64,000 bases of DNA. It comes from Ophioderma brevispina (taxonomy: Eukaryota; Echinodermata; Ophiuroidea; Amphilepidida; Ophiodermatidae). A program made the position numbers and the translations under genes. Of this stretch, positions 37,259-48,335 are shown one piece after another (the first letter of the stretch is position 1; each line of letters starts with the position of its first letter). Location: NCBI GenBank assembly GCA_023653785.1, contig JAMKCH010002927.1, positions 62,001 through 126,000 of the forward strand, written 5' to 3'. Under the pieces are notes generated by a model. That model ran no database searches. It was not told the origin of the DNA and saw only the letters and a program-made list of their open reading frames with translations.

Positions 37259-37412
37259 TTAAAGAGGGTCCGGGATGACCCAATTTAATTATCCAAATTA
37301 AAGAGGGTCCAGGGGATGACCCAATTTAATTATCTAAGTTCCCATCGTTGATTGGATAACCCAAAACAACATCTGTAAAGTTTAGCGCCAATATCTCAAT
37401 CTGTTTTCAGCA
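37259..37412 (-). mobile_element. Partial family 1 MITE with a doubled terminus
   Basis: On the minus strand this matches the right half of family 1 up to its TTAA end. The terminal segment (AAAGAGGGTCC to GATGACCCAATTTAATTATC) is present twice, 39 bp apart (37259 and 37298). The left half of the element is missing. Confidence 0.65.
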
Positions 37413-37581
37413 ACTTTACATGTGTGCATATCTCATTGTACAGGAGTGTACCGTTGTCGATTTGTTATCATATCATATTCGTTGCAATTTGGTAATCCTG
37501 ACATCAGTGCATTTTTTCACCATGATCAATTTTGTTTCATCAATCCAAAATCCACATCCTATATCCCAATTCTAACCTTAA

Positions 37582-38201
37582 AGGAGAACCTGCATCAATA
37601 ATAATTCACAAAATATACGCGAAAATAAAAATAATTATTGAACACATGTGGAGTGGTTTCATGGAAAAACGGAATTATAAACCTTAAAAATTAATTAAAA
37701 ACATTTTGTCTGACCATGCGCTATTTGAAATTCGCACTAGTGTATATGGGATATGTACAGGGCTCGATTTAGAGGGGTTTTACATGCACAAATGCATGTA
37801 AAATTGGCTCAGTGCATGTGAAATTTTGCCTGTGCATGCAAAATTTTGTGTTTTTCAGCCAACTTTCAAGGAAAAATCAAAATGGTGCATGTGAATTTTA
37901 TTTCCTAAATCGACCCCTGGTATGTATGTAGTGTTTATGCGATAATCCTCAACATGTAGCGTCATACACCTTCACCTATGCTTTCAACTGTGTATAATGG
38001 TCATGTAGGACGCAACGTCCGGCCGTATATCGCATAACACGATATACACTTGCGCGATTTTTAAATAGCACATGGTCAGACTAGATGGTTTTTATTCATT
38101 GTTATGGTTAATTCCGTTTTTGTATGAAACCACTCGATATGTGCTCAATAATTATTTTATAGTGTATATTATTTAATGTTATTCGTTGTACGGGTTCGCC
38201 T
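37582..38201. mobile_element. 620-bp TTAA-bounded inverted-repeat element with a nested hAT-like MITE
   Basis: TTAA flanks both ends (37578-37581, 38202-38205). The left terminus AGGAGAACCTGC and the right terminus GGGTTCGCCT begin diverged inverted arms of about 165 bp (left to about 37745, right from about 38037). The arms share GTGGTTTCATG, AAAAACGGAATTA and GTCTGACCATG. The unpaired centre contains the hAT-like MITE at 37758-37919, inserted later. Confidence 0.8.
37758..37919. mobile_element. hAT-like MITE, nested copy
   Basis: It begins CAGGGCTCGATTTAGAGG and ends CCTAAATCGACCCCTG, with an inner palindrome ACATGCACAAATGCATGT. The flanks GATATGTA and GTATGTAT are only an imperfect match as a target duplication. 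Confidence 0.8.
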
Positions 38202-38205
38202 TTAA

Positions 38206-39466
38206 GTCATACTCCTAACCCTAAAATTAAAGAAACAAATGAGAGCAGACAAAAATGATGGGCTACCAAAGATTTCACCATATGTACAGTATGGTCTGCA
38301 ATTTTGTTTTGTTCCTTAGTGCTAGTTCAATTTGGTATTTATTGTGTGTGCGTTTGTGTTAGAGATGTTTTGTTTTGTAGGCAGTATCCTGGCTGCTGTC
38401 CCCAAACACAAAAAGTGATAAATTCCATGAATGCCCAATGACATCACAGGCAAAGCAAGCTAGGACATAGTTAATTCTTTACCTTTCAAAGTATTACTAC
38501 GGAAGTACTGACTGAAATTTCATATTGCACAAGGTTTGTTTCTGGCCAGGATGTAGAAATGCTTCACGATTACTACAGATCTGCAGCCCTCCAGATATCA
38601 ATACATAAGCTGTAAGGTACTACCTGGCTTTAGTCAAACTTTTCTGAAAAAAAGTATTTTTTTAGTGGTTATGAATTCCCAAAGCTATAAGCCTTTTCTT
38701 CCTAAGCTCTCACAATCATAACATGTGTCAAAAATCAAATCACAACCTATGGCCATGATTTCTTTTTAATATACTAGTATATTCTCTGTGAACTAAACTG
38801 AATTTACCACAATAACGAAACCATCTAAATTCAAAATTGCACACTTCAATTTTTCTCTTGCTTAAGTGTCTTTCTCCCAGACAGAAAAACCCATAGCATA
38901 TGTTTTATTTGATAATGAATAATTTTTACAGTAATGGAGAGATTAAAGGTCACATCAAACCCCCACTTTTTATGTTAAATTACAGCTAAAATATAAGGAG
39001 ACAGATAATGCAAGTTTTTTATAGTTTTCACTATCGTAAGAATTTTCAGGCGATAAACACATCAAACAAAAGCACCCAAAAAAACAGTTTGAAAAATCAA
39101 ATGTTGGCAACTTACGGACGTGACGTGAATGTGGAGTATCACACATTGTTAAGTATTTTTGCCAGCCTAATTGATTTGTACATCTTGGCCTCATTTAAAA
39201 TTATATGTCTAAATCATTGGCATGTTTGTTACAAGTTAATTGCGTATTTTTTTGAGTTGAGTTTTATTGTTAAAATGCCTAAAATAACGGTCACAACGAA
39301 AAGCGAATTCCGCGCGAATCCATGCATAACTGTTTTAGGAAAATGTACACAACGTGGTAGCTCGTGGTTTTTTTTTTGACTACCACTGTCATGAAACTGG
39401 GTACGAAGCATTCGAAGTACGTAAAAAGTATTAGACTATTAATATCATCATAGACCCTCATTGTGA
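38206..39466. other. AT-rich spacer
   Basis: An open frame of 123 codons (39008-39379, + strand) is rich in Lys, Asn and Ile and unrecognised. It is probably chance. No repeat was defined here. Confidence 0.4.
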
Positions 39467-39528
39467 GTGGGGGGGGTAAGGGGGTTAAGGGGGATGTAGG
39501 GTTGAGGTTGGGGGTTGGGGGGGTTTAA
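39467..39528 (+). repeat. G-rich tract with quadruplex-forming pattern
   Basis: At least five runs of three or more G are separated by loops of two to about seven bases (for example GGGGG TTAA GGGGG ATGTA GGG), plus later runs of five to seven. This meets the usual rule for a G-quadruplex on the + strand. Its role is unknown. Confidence 0.7.
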
Positions 39529-41290
39529 AGGACAAAAGGAACGGTACAATTCATATAGCATTATACTCGCAATATTGAAACGGAGCAGATGAGAGGGGTT
39601 ATGGCCAAAGAGCGCAGGGGTCTCGTATGTATTGGGTGGTGGGTGTTGCTATAGGACATGGGACCGCGAGAGATGGAACTTGTGGCCGGAGATTTGAGGA
39701 TGAATGTCACAACGCCGACGCCGCACTGGTACTAAAACTAACCTTTTAAATATAGCTTCAGAAACAACATAAACAAAATGAAGCCGTTGTACCATATTAG
39801 CAGGTTTGCTGGTGAATCATCGAGAGATAGAGGGATTTTCTGGTTGTGTATCAGAACTTTGGACTAATTGTGCGTGACACAGTCACACCAATGCGATGTC
39901 CCGATCGCGGATGTTAGCGAAAAGGAGACTGCCCGAGCCGGTGCCCTGATATAATCGTCACGTTCCTGTTATTTCGCTTTAAACCGGCTTTAGAAAAATT
40001 GTTTCAAGTTAAAATATTTACTGTAAAAGTGATAATATTCACGGTCCGGGCTTGTGGTGCGGTATGCGGTAGCTCCCCAGTCTTTCGAACGCTGTGGTAG
40101 ACAGTTGTATAGCACGCGTGATAGATAGCACGCTGTATACCAACGCCCAGCGATCGACCGCGCCCAAGACCCCGGGATACACGCTTAGATGCTTCAAGCT
40201 TCGCATGTACTTCACTGGGTGATACGTACCAGAAAAGTGGTAGTCCAAGATCCAAAGTTGTCCGATGTTGTAGAACTTGATTTTGTAATAATGAGATCAC
40301 CTAAGTTTATCACCAATACTTTGCCAATGTACTAGTACCTGAATCATTTTGCTGTCAGTTGTACATATTAGGTTGATTTTAGGCACAAGCTCGAGAGATT
40401 GGGAAAGAGAGATGCCTGAATTCTGTTGCACCTTCGTGTCTTATCGCTGTTCAAATTCTCAAAGAACTCCCGACCTCCGACGATTTCTTCACTTCCTTTG
40501 TGCTTGTGTAATATTTATTGTGTGTGTACATCTTCTTCATTGAGTGTTGGAAATTTGATATAATTTAAATCATAATAATGTGTAAAATGAGAAGAACTGG
40601 CAGGTTTTGCATGCCTTTTGCCCGGTGCCAATGCATTGTTACGTACACATCCGGGTCTTTTTTTTCGAGTGCTGATAACCTCTGTGACGTCTTATCAATG
40701 CGCCAATTTCTATTCTTCTAACTTAGTGAAAAGATAGGCCAAAGTACCAACTTTAACTTATAAAAAAAGTAAGTGGTTTTTGCGGATTAATTTGATGCGA
40801 GTTTTAACTTTAATAAGTTTATCTGGTATGAAAGAAATGAAATTAAATTATAAAATTCATATAGTATATTGGCTTTGCATGTGAGTTTTAACTAATCATT
40901 TGGCATCTATCAAATTTGCTCTCTACCAAGAATCTCTGGTTTGAGGGACAAAATGTCTGTGGTTTTCTATGTGTAATCTGTTTTTTACGTAGTTCAATAC
41001 TTCCTCTCCGAGTTTACATGCCTGAGGGGCTGGCTCGGGGATCAAGACAACATGTTCATCAATCTGGACAGGAAAATCATAAGATGTACTGTAAGCAAAG
41101 ATGAAATATGAAGATGCCTACACTGCGCACATCTTGGAAGTCTCAATGTAACTATCAGAATAGAAGAAAATGAAGGAAAGTACAAAATACATCTTAAAAT
41201 TTGACTTTTTGTCCCCATGAGCTGTAATGTTTACTAAATCTAGCCCCTAACAAGTAAAGCATTAAGTTTGTACTTGTGTGGGGTGTTTTC
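39529..41290. other. Spacer with a relatively CG-richer segment 39580-40300
   Basis: The stretch 39580-40300 has more CG dinucleotides and a more balanced composition than its surroundings (CCGCGAGAG, GCCGACGCCGC, CGATCGACCGCGCCC). This could mark old exonic, promoter or conserved DNA. No known protein or RNA is recognised. The rest is AT-rich. Confidence 0.4.
40039..40290 (-). CDS. Possible exon, unrecognised
   Basis: On the minus strand an open frame runs through a CG-richer stretch and ends at a stop near 40039. It encodes hydrophobic and basic residues (for example LGAVDRWALVYSVLSITRAI) that look more protein-like than most frames here. No domain or homologue is recognised. The upstream AG near 40278 lacks a good pyrimidine tract, so I cannot support a splice acceptor. 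Chance or a decayed repeat-derived frame remain likely. Confidence 0.18.
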   Translation of the reverse strand, partial: YYKIKFYNIGQLWILDYHFSGTYHPVKYMRSLKHLSVYPGVLGAVDRWALVYSVLSITRAIQLSTTAFERLGSYRIPHHKPGP

Positions 41291-41294
41291 TTAA

Positions 41295-41640
41295 AGGTGT
41301 CAACAAGAGATTTTTGAGACAAGCATATATTGTGTCATAATAGTAATTTCATGTATATTTGACCTCAAAGAATTTTTACATTGGCGACAGATTCTTAAGA
41401 GAAAAAAGTGATTTTGATTGGGCTGTAAATATTTCAAATAAAACATAGCCTAGCTGAATTTCGTAACTTTGTTCCTATTGAAAGTAGAAATTTACAATTT
41501 TTGTATCCAAAGAAACGTTCTCAACTTAATCTTTAGATGGGGAAGTTTGATGAAGCTTTACATCACGGCAAAAATCAGTACGTTCGATATTTTTTGTGTG
41601 TACAGCGCCTATAGATGTAGGAGATCTCTCGGTGCAGCGC
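41295..41640 (+). mobile_element. Family 3 MITE
   Basis: It is flanked on the left by TTAA (41291-41294) and begins AGGTGTCAACAAGAGATTTT. It aligns with the reverse complement of 51511-51860, sharing ATTGTGTCATAATAGTAATT and CTGAATTTCGTA. The right end (GAGATCTCTCGGTGCA) is recognisable, but its TTAA has been lost. Confidence 0.75.
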
Positions 41641-43452
41641 GTGTGTAAAAGTTCTATAGTGTGGGTGGCAGTTTGTGCTAGTCACACCAATAATGCTTAT
41701 GTAAGTGTGGTGTAAACCCTGCCTGTGTATTTCGGTTATCTCTAAAAATTGCAGATGCTAAACTGCACCTTCAGTGCTTACATCAGTGTTGTCATTTCTG
41801 TTACACAGTACATCATAGTTTACAGTCTAGTCTCGTTTGTTGCAAGATAGCCTTAGGTTTCAATGACAGTTGAAACAAGCCAGGGAATACATAATCAAAT
41901 GCAAAATGTGATACGCTGGCTGTAACTAATCCTTTATAAAAGCCAGTAGCTTTGACTTCTTTCCTTCCCCCACTATATTATCAAATATTCATTCAGTTAA
42001 CAGGTAAGAGCCATACCAATTTTGCATCAGACCAAAAGTGTAATTGACAGAGAGATGTATTTATTCTAAATGTGAATGCACCTTCTAGCCTGAAGAATGA
42101 CATAGCGGCTTTTCTGCAATTGTTTTACATGTGGATCAATTATGCTGCCTGCATGCATGCATATAAATTGCAGTTAATTTGATTCAATGCTGATATTTTT
42201 AAGACAATAATTGCTGGAATAATGACATCACTGGCGGGGGGTGGTGGGGGGGGGTATGAGCACACAAAAAAACATACATGTCCATAACACAAACAGCCAA
42301 TAACACTTCCAAAATTTATCTCTAAACAGGTTTATGAATGATCCAGGTTTGTAGTATGAAGTACAAATTAAATTAAATCTGGTCAACAGGTCAGCGACCA
42401 CGTGCCGCTTCAATCGGCCTGGATTGGATGTGATACTGTAATATAGCCACAACAATTAAAAACAAATCCAGTTGACCAGATTTAATAAATACTTCATATC
42501 TTTAAACAAGGGTCAAAATGCCTATAATTCCTCAAATAAAAAATGTTTTGGTGATTTTGTAAATAATTAATTGTGATTGAACTCTATTTATCATTCACAA
42601 CCAAAATAACTTGCCATGTGATCAATCTTTCTGCTAATGCTTTTAATAGTGAATGGACACTTCAATATGTCTTTATAATACTGATAAAAAATAATACAGC
42701 AGTCAAAACCCCCAGCTTAAACGTTTACGGTTGTTTCCCAGTCTATTTGACAAGATTCTGACAACACTCTCAGAATTGTCACAATGATGTGCAATTTGTT
42801 ATGAGACCAACAAAATCTGCCAAGAATAATCATTCCATTAGATGGAAGTGTTTAATATGCATGCCCAGGACAACTTTAACGGTGAAGGTCACACCTAGCA
42901 AATTAATCTATTCAGAAATTATGACAAATGGATCAAATTGTTTTTCCAATATGTAAAGCTTTTATAGTCCCTCGCCATGGATTAGGGCAGACATTTAAAA
43001 CCAAGCTCATAATCTTATCTTCATAGTTGATCACATCTATTTTTTACTTCTGGACCAGTGTCCATTACACGCTAATGACATAAATACCTTGGTCCTATTT
43101 GCATAAAAGAAGCTCAAAGGAGGCACAATGATCATAATTTTCTTGTTATTGCCGATTCCCTTCTATCCCATTCAATGCTGTTTCTACCTCAAGCTTAACA
43201 ATGTGTGCCCTGCTCTGGATACCCATACAATATCTTTAGCCCTGATCTTTTAGAAATCCACAGATCTCCATCACAAATGCTTGTGCCCAATACAATTCCC
43301 AGACCTTGTTAATGGATTGATCTGCCATGTATAGGTTGATCGAAACAGTGACAATATCCTGAGATAGGAGATAGCTCAATCTTGCAGTAAACAGGAGTTT
43401 TACGAGCCAGAATTTTTCCACAAAAGGAGACAAGAACATTTTCATGTTGTGC
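41641..43452. other. AT-rich spacer with a G-rich run and possible regulatory patch
   Basis: A G-rich run lies at 42234-42256. The stretch 42990-43200 holds TATTTGCATA (octamer-like), GCTAATGAC and ACAATGATC in non-repetitive DNA. This could be a regulatory element, but no conservation evidence is available. No gene is supported. Confidence 0.35.
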
Positions 43453-43671
43453 TTGACCATCACAGTGCTTACTCTCAATGTATGTTGAAAACATTTTCGT
43501 AAGGTGTTATTTTCATGGTTGAATTTTTATTCACAAAAATTTAACCCTCATGAAAATGATTCATGATTGACCGTCACAGTGCTTACTCTCAATGTATGTT
43601 GAAAACATTTTCGTAAGGTGTTATTTTCATGGTTGAATTTTTATTCACAAAAATTTAACCCTCATGAAAAT
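43453..43671 (+). repeat. 114-bp tandem duplication
   Basis: Unit 1 (43453-43566) and unit 2 (43567-43671) differ at only one or two positions. Within each, TTTTCATGGTTGAA and TTTAACCCTCATGAAAA form an imperfect hairpin around ATTCACAAAAA. Confidence 0.9.
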
Positions 43672-45107
43672 TTCCTCGTTTGCAGTATTACCTCCAAGCC
43701 ACAAATGTAGGTTTACACACACTACACATTACTTATCCAATACAGTGGGGCAACAACTTAATACTGATATAATAACAAAAAAGCTTCCTTAATATGCCAC
43801 CTCGGTGATACTTATTGTGTTTCAGTCTATAAACCTGATATCCTCCAGACCAGAGGAAGAAGAGATTTACAAATCGAAACCAGGGGAAGAAAAATGGGTT
43901 AATAGCATACGTAATTACCTCTCATCTGCACAACAGAATTTTTGACTTTATCACTCTTTACAATTCGAAAGTGCAAAGTAAAAACATTACAAAAATTATT
44001 ATTTGCCGAATAAAGTAGTTAGCACACTAAATTTCCATCAATGTATTCAAGATATCACAGCAGCCATCACCACTTTTAGAAAACCATGAAATCTTAACTC
44101 TGCAAAAATATCCTGTCATTATATTTATATACCCGTCATGTATTGAGTGAAGGAATTTGTTTGGGACTGAGAACTGATCTTTTGATTGTACCTCATCAAA
44201 GTCATGCCAGTCAAGCTTTTGGCAAATGTCTGATAAAATTTCAAGAAGTCACAAAAGAAAATCTGGCAAGACTACACGAGGTCCCCTGCTTTGAAATAAA
44301 CTGAAATCAAACCTTTTTTCTAGATTAGAGATAATCTGAATTGTTATATAGAATGCCAGGACTCCAATTTACAAAATTATAACATCTGACATTGCTGGGT
44401 CACTGCTGAGTACATCCAAGCCAACTGACCAGGCAGGCTCCTGCTTGGCGAGAGGTCAGTTCTTAGCAACGCAGAGATGGATCTTCATCGCTAGCAAAGA
44501 CAGCAATCCTGTGTCCGATTGCTATTTATTTTGTTAAATAAAAATAATACTGATATGGGAAAATATTTTACCTGGGGATTGCGTATCTAAACCTGTTGTC
44601 AGAAGACTAATTAAGTTCTTGCTCTTGCAAATTTGTAGGATAGAAATAATAAAATGAAGCTAACTTCTTGTGCTGCAAACCCTTTCTCTTTGGTTTGTTT
44701 TGTTTTTTGCTAGTTCAAATCAAATTTCCACAGGAATGGTGACTAATCCTTGAACTTCCTCCAATTGAAGCAATTACTCTGAATTACAAGCTATTCCTGC
44801 TACAGACTCGTGCATAAAGCATGCCCAACCATATCATCCATTTATTACATTGACAAAAATCTTCCCAAAATACTCACTAGAGTACTGTTTATTATCTGCT
44901 TACCACCTATTATATAGAAGCAGACAGCCACATTGAGAAAAGTGCACCCTTAAGAATTTATATTTAAACATGGTTGTAGAGTTTTATATGTTAGACCTCG
45001 CTTGAAATGATCAGCTCCTTTTTGTGCAAACAGAATGATTTTGTAATACACCTACTGCGGAGTTACAGCCCTACACCTTAGATCATGGTGTTAAGACACA
45101 AGAAAAT
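43672..45107. other. AT-rich spacer
   Basis: No open frame of note, RNA gene or repeat was seen. Confidence 0.5.
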
Positions 45108-45271
45108 GGGAGTTTCTGTAACCTGACCCATCTGACACACTCTTTTCTGACACACTTATGAATTTGGAAACCTTAACGGAATAAACTTGTGCTTTATTCT
45201 GTGAAGGGTTTCTGAATTCATAAGTGTGTCAGAAAAGAGTGTGTCAGATGGGTCAGGTTACGGGAAGCTCC
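45108..45271. mobile_element. Near-perfect hairpin element with 47-bp identical arms
   Basis: The arms 45118-45164 and 45215-45261 are exact reverse complements (starting GTAACCTGACCCATCTG). Pairing continues imperfectly outward (GGGAG / CTCCC) and inward (GGAAACCTT / AAGGGTTTC), leaving a loop of about 15 bases around ACTTGTGC. It is likely a recent palindromic MITE. The hairpin at 49475-49629 has a similar centre (GGAATAAA...TTATTCTGT). Confidence 0.85.
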
Positions 45272-45467
45272 CCAAGTAAATACACATTCAAAGTTGACAC
45301 TTAACCAGCACCCCATTTGACCTCTCAGTGCCCTTTGTGGGTATATCAAGGGATAGAGTTAGTGATTAAATATTGCAGTAGGCCTTCAATAAAGGCTTGA
45401 TATCATGATTATTTTTTAATTACTATACACAAAAAATATATTTCAAAATATCTGAGTCAGCCTTTAA

Positions 45468-46002
45468 AGCGGCACTGGCACATTTTCACAAAATATGAAA
45501 TTTCTTCAATTTGCTCTCAAATGATAGTCTAGGCAATTGGAAGAACAGAGATATATTTTACACATAAAAATAACATACCCCAAAACAGATAGGGACATTG
45601 ATATGAGGATAAAGATATCCAGGTAATTTGTAGGCTAACTTTTAAGTTTTCCATAACTTTAATCAACAAATGTGTATATTACATGAATATTTTTGACTCG
45701 TACTCGCTGATATTAAAACCACAAAGGTTATAGACCGGTCAAACAGTGTGCATAGCGTGGGAAACATGCATAAGGCGTGTGTTTCTTGTGTTAACGCCAT
45801 TTTCGTCGTCTCTGCTGAATTTCGGTCGCGGCGACGTGAAATTACAAAATCGTCCCCGCTATACCCATAAGGAAGCTGAATTTGGTATCTTAATTCATTC
45901 CAGGTGATCGGGCTTTTGTATTATAAAAGCTTTAAAACCTGCAAAAAATACGATTGTGAAAATCTGAGGGCGCACTATTTTTCAAATGTGCCAGTGTTAT
46001 CT
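45468..46002. mobile_element. Family 4 TTAA-bounded MITE
   Basis: This 535-bp element is flanked by TTAA (45464-45467, 46003-46006). The left end AGCGGCACTGGCACATTT and the right end AAATGTGCCAGTGTTATCT give a terminal inverted repeat with core CACTGGCACATTT. A second copy is at 53476-53989. No open frame is of note. Confidence 0.85.
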
Positions 46003-46006
46003 TTAA

Positions 46007-46964
46007 GCTCCAGTTGCAGTGAAATATGTATTTTTCTTTAGTAAAAAATGGTCTATATTTTCTCTCCTAGTCAACCATTTGAAGCAATTGAAAGTGTATA
46101 TTGTGTTGAAAATTAACCTGTGCAGGGCAAATGATACAACCATTTTATGAATTTCTTGTGCTTATAGCCTACAGCTATTTCCAAACTCCAGTTTCCAAAT
46201 GCAAGTTCCAACTGTGCTTGTAAAACATAAGTTACGAAAACAATTTTGAATTTTGTTGTCAACAACACTTTTCTGGCACTAGATTACCCAATATGGCACT
46301 GTGTGTAACTCAGTAGTATTGCTACAGTGCCCAATAACAAAACACAACAAAGAATACCTGTACTCTTTCACCTTGACCTATGGGGCCAAGTACTAACTGA
46401 GATCCATCATAAAATTTACATATTATGATGTATGAGGCTTCAATGTGCTGTACTGACAGTTCAACAATAAGAAGTGTATACACATCAGGTAAGCAAAAGG
46501 GTAAGCACAGTGATTTATGCTTCCAATACCTGCTTCAATGCTGCAAAAGTGCATAGTAGAATCAAAATAGTAACACAGGCGTAAAATCTTGATATAGAGC
46601 TCGTAGCTTGGTGGTCCTTTATCTTCACCGGCAATTATACAACAATTATTACCAGTCTCAGCAGTGACCCAGGGACTATTTTCTCTTTGAAGCTTTAGGA
46701 ATGACCAGTCAATGTAGATAATTAATAAATAGCATACATAATTTCAAGGTGTTATGGTTTTGACTCATCACTGCACGTAATTACACAATCCGACATTGAA
46801 TGTAAGGGGATTAGTGCCTATGAATGCACTGATGATTATAAGTGATGGCTTACTTGAGTTAGATTTTTATTATAAATCTGTTTGGATTATACATTTATAA
46901 TACCTTTATTGATGTTTCTTTGTGTTTGGTTCCTAGCTACCTTGCGTCTTTCAGAGTGTCCAGT
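46007..46964. other. AT-rich spacer
   Basis: No gene or repeat was recognised. Confidence 0.5.
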
Positions 46965-47209
46965 ATCAGTGAGAAGAGAAAGATATCAGTAGCTTCCCAC
47001 AATGCATTGCTTCCATTGGAAGTTTTTGTACAGGTTGTTCATGTGAATAGTTAGAGATGAAAAATTTTCAAGTGCAAGTTTGTGATCAGTATTGTCAATT
47101 TTAGCCATGTTTCATCACTTAACGATTCACATCAGTACCTGTACAAAAACCCCATTGGAAGCAATGCCTTGTGGGAGGGAAAGCTACTGGAATCTTCTCT
47201 TATCAGTGA
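46965..47209. mobile_element. Inverted-repeat element with about 110-bp arms
   Basis: The left arm (46965-47075) and right arm (47095-47209) pair through landmarks such as AATGCATTGCTTCCATTGG / CCATTGGAAGCAATGCCTT and TTTTTGTACAGG / CCTGTACAAAAA, with several small differences. It is a likely MITE. The open frames across it are incidental. Confidence 0.75.
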
Positions 47210-47461
47210 GTATGAGGAAGCAGTGTTGCCCGCACCTTGCTTTTGGTGCACAATTGGGAGCTTTTCAAACCACAAAGTATGCTCAAAGCATAGTGTGCAG
47301 TGGTGTTTCAAACCCACCCTTTATATTTTAAACCCACCCTTTATATAAAAACACCCTTTATATCGTGAAGTCATAACCCACCCTAAGCGTTTTTGCTTTT
47401 GCAAGGGAAACGATGAACCGCGATCAGTATCGTACCTACATCTAATTCTGATTATGAATGA

Positions 47462-47688
47462 TCATAAAAATGGAAAGTCCATTGCTGCGTAAATATTGTA
47501 GGGCACAGTAGTCCTATACTCAACATATACACTACTATATGATCTCCATGTAGGTCTTTTCTTAGCTTTTGGAATCTTTTCAGAGTGCTTTGGGTGTCCA
47601 ATGCCTAGACTCATAGTCCCTTTATCATTCATGACATGCCCACCATAGGCATAGCATACTGCATACAGTAACTTCTTCAGAAGTGAGT
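47462..47688 (-). CDS. Candidate terminal exon, product unrecognised
   Basis: Read on the minus strand, a pyrimidine-rich tract ending TTTTTCAAACTTAG at 47689 is followed by an open frame of about 75 codons that ends in TGA. The tract is a good splice-acceptor match, and the intron would be phase 1. The frame opens (N/D)SLLKKLLYAVCYAYGG and includes HPKHSEKIPKAKKRPTWRS before finishing MDFPFL. Composition is more protein-like than neighbouring frames. I recognise no domain. A possible first exon lies upstream at about 48505 on the same strand (CCAACATGGCCACC, a good start context, with the frame MATRNKKTVGCRL), but its splice phase does not obviously join. It may belong to a small gene, a pseudogene or the enclosing repeat. 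Confidence 0.3.
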
Positions 47689-48086
47689 CTAAGTTTGAAA
47701 AACAAAAAATCAAAGTTAGCTCTATTAGCTGCAGGTAGTACAACGGAGTCATACTGAAATTTCGGGCATGTCAGACGAGTCATTATCAATCTTTTGCATT
47801 TCACATTTACGAATCACCCTCATTTCTAGTATGACGACATTACATAAGTCAAATCGTGTAGCACGAATCCCGACAAGAATATCTCCAAAATACAGACTTA
47901 ATATTTATTTTCATCAAAGAAACAGAATTGCAGGAGATAAATAACAAGTACAAGTAGGTGCATGATAAATACTGTGGCCATTAGGGTTATTTTTCTTAGT
48001 GTAATTGACTTCCGACTCAGCACTGCGTCGACAAGTCCATACTTAATACAGTGCTTGATTGCTGCGGCTTTTCAATGCATTATTGG

Positions 48087-48134
48087 CCTTTACGTCGTGC
48101 TGACGACCAATGTAAAAAAAAAACGACGTAAAGG
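48087..48134. repeat. 12-bp perfect hairpin
   Basis: CCTTTACGTCGT (48087-48098) and ACGACGTAAAGG (48123-48134) are exact reverse complements, separated by 24 bases including an A run. The role is unknown. Confidence 0.6.
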
Positions 48135-48284
48135 TTCCCTGTACTAGCTGCAGGTTTGAGATTCCGATTTCATTCTGAATATATTTGTTCTTACTAGAAA
48201 CGCACTCGGTTTAAAGAAATTCAATAATCAAATACATTTAACAGCACAAATATGCCAAATAAACATCAAAATGTTTCCGAATTC

Positions 48285-48335
48285 GGCACCCTTGACGAAG
48301 CGAATTCGCACCCGGAAGTATAATAATCGCTCTAC
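48285..48335. promoter_or_regulatory. Possible ETS-type promoter motif
   Basis: CACCCGGAAGTATA near 48310 matches the ETS factor consensus CCGGAAGT, common in animal housekeeping promoters. It lies between the two possible minus-strand exons and not upstream of both, so its relevance is doubtful. No conservation data support it. Confidence 0.2.

Noticed and set aside
43453..43671. Possible CRISPR-like or satellite array
   Set aside because: There are only two adjacent units and no spacers. The context is animal-like.
47962..48147. A 61-codon + strand frame with a hydrophobic stretch resembling a membrane helix
   Set aside because: It is a short frame with no homologue recognised, it lies over a hairpin and an A run, and it opposes the better-supported minus-strand exon.
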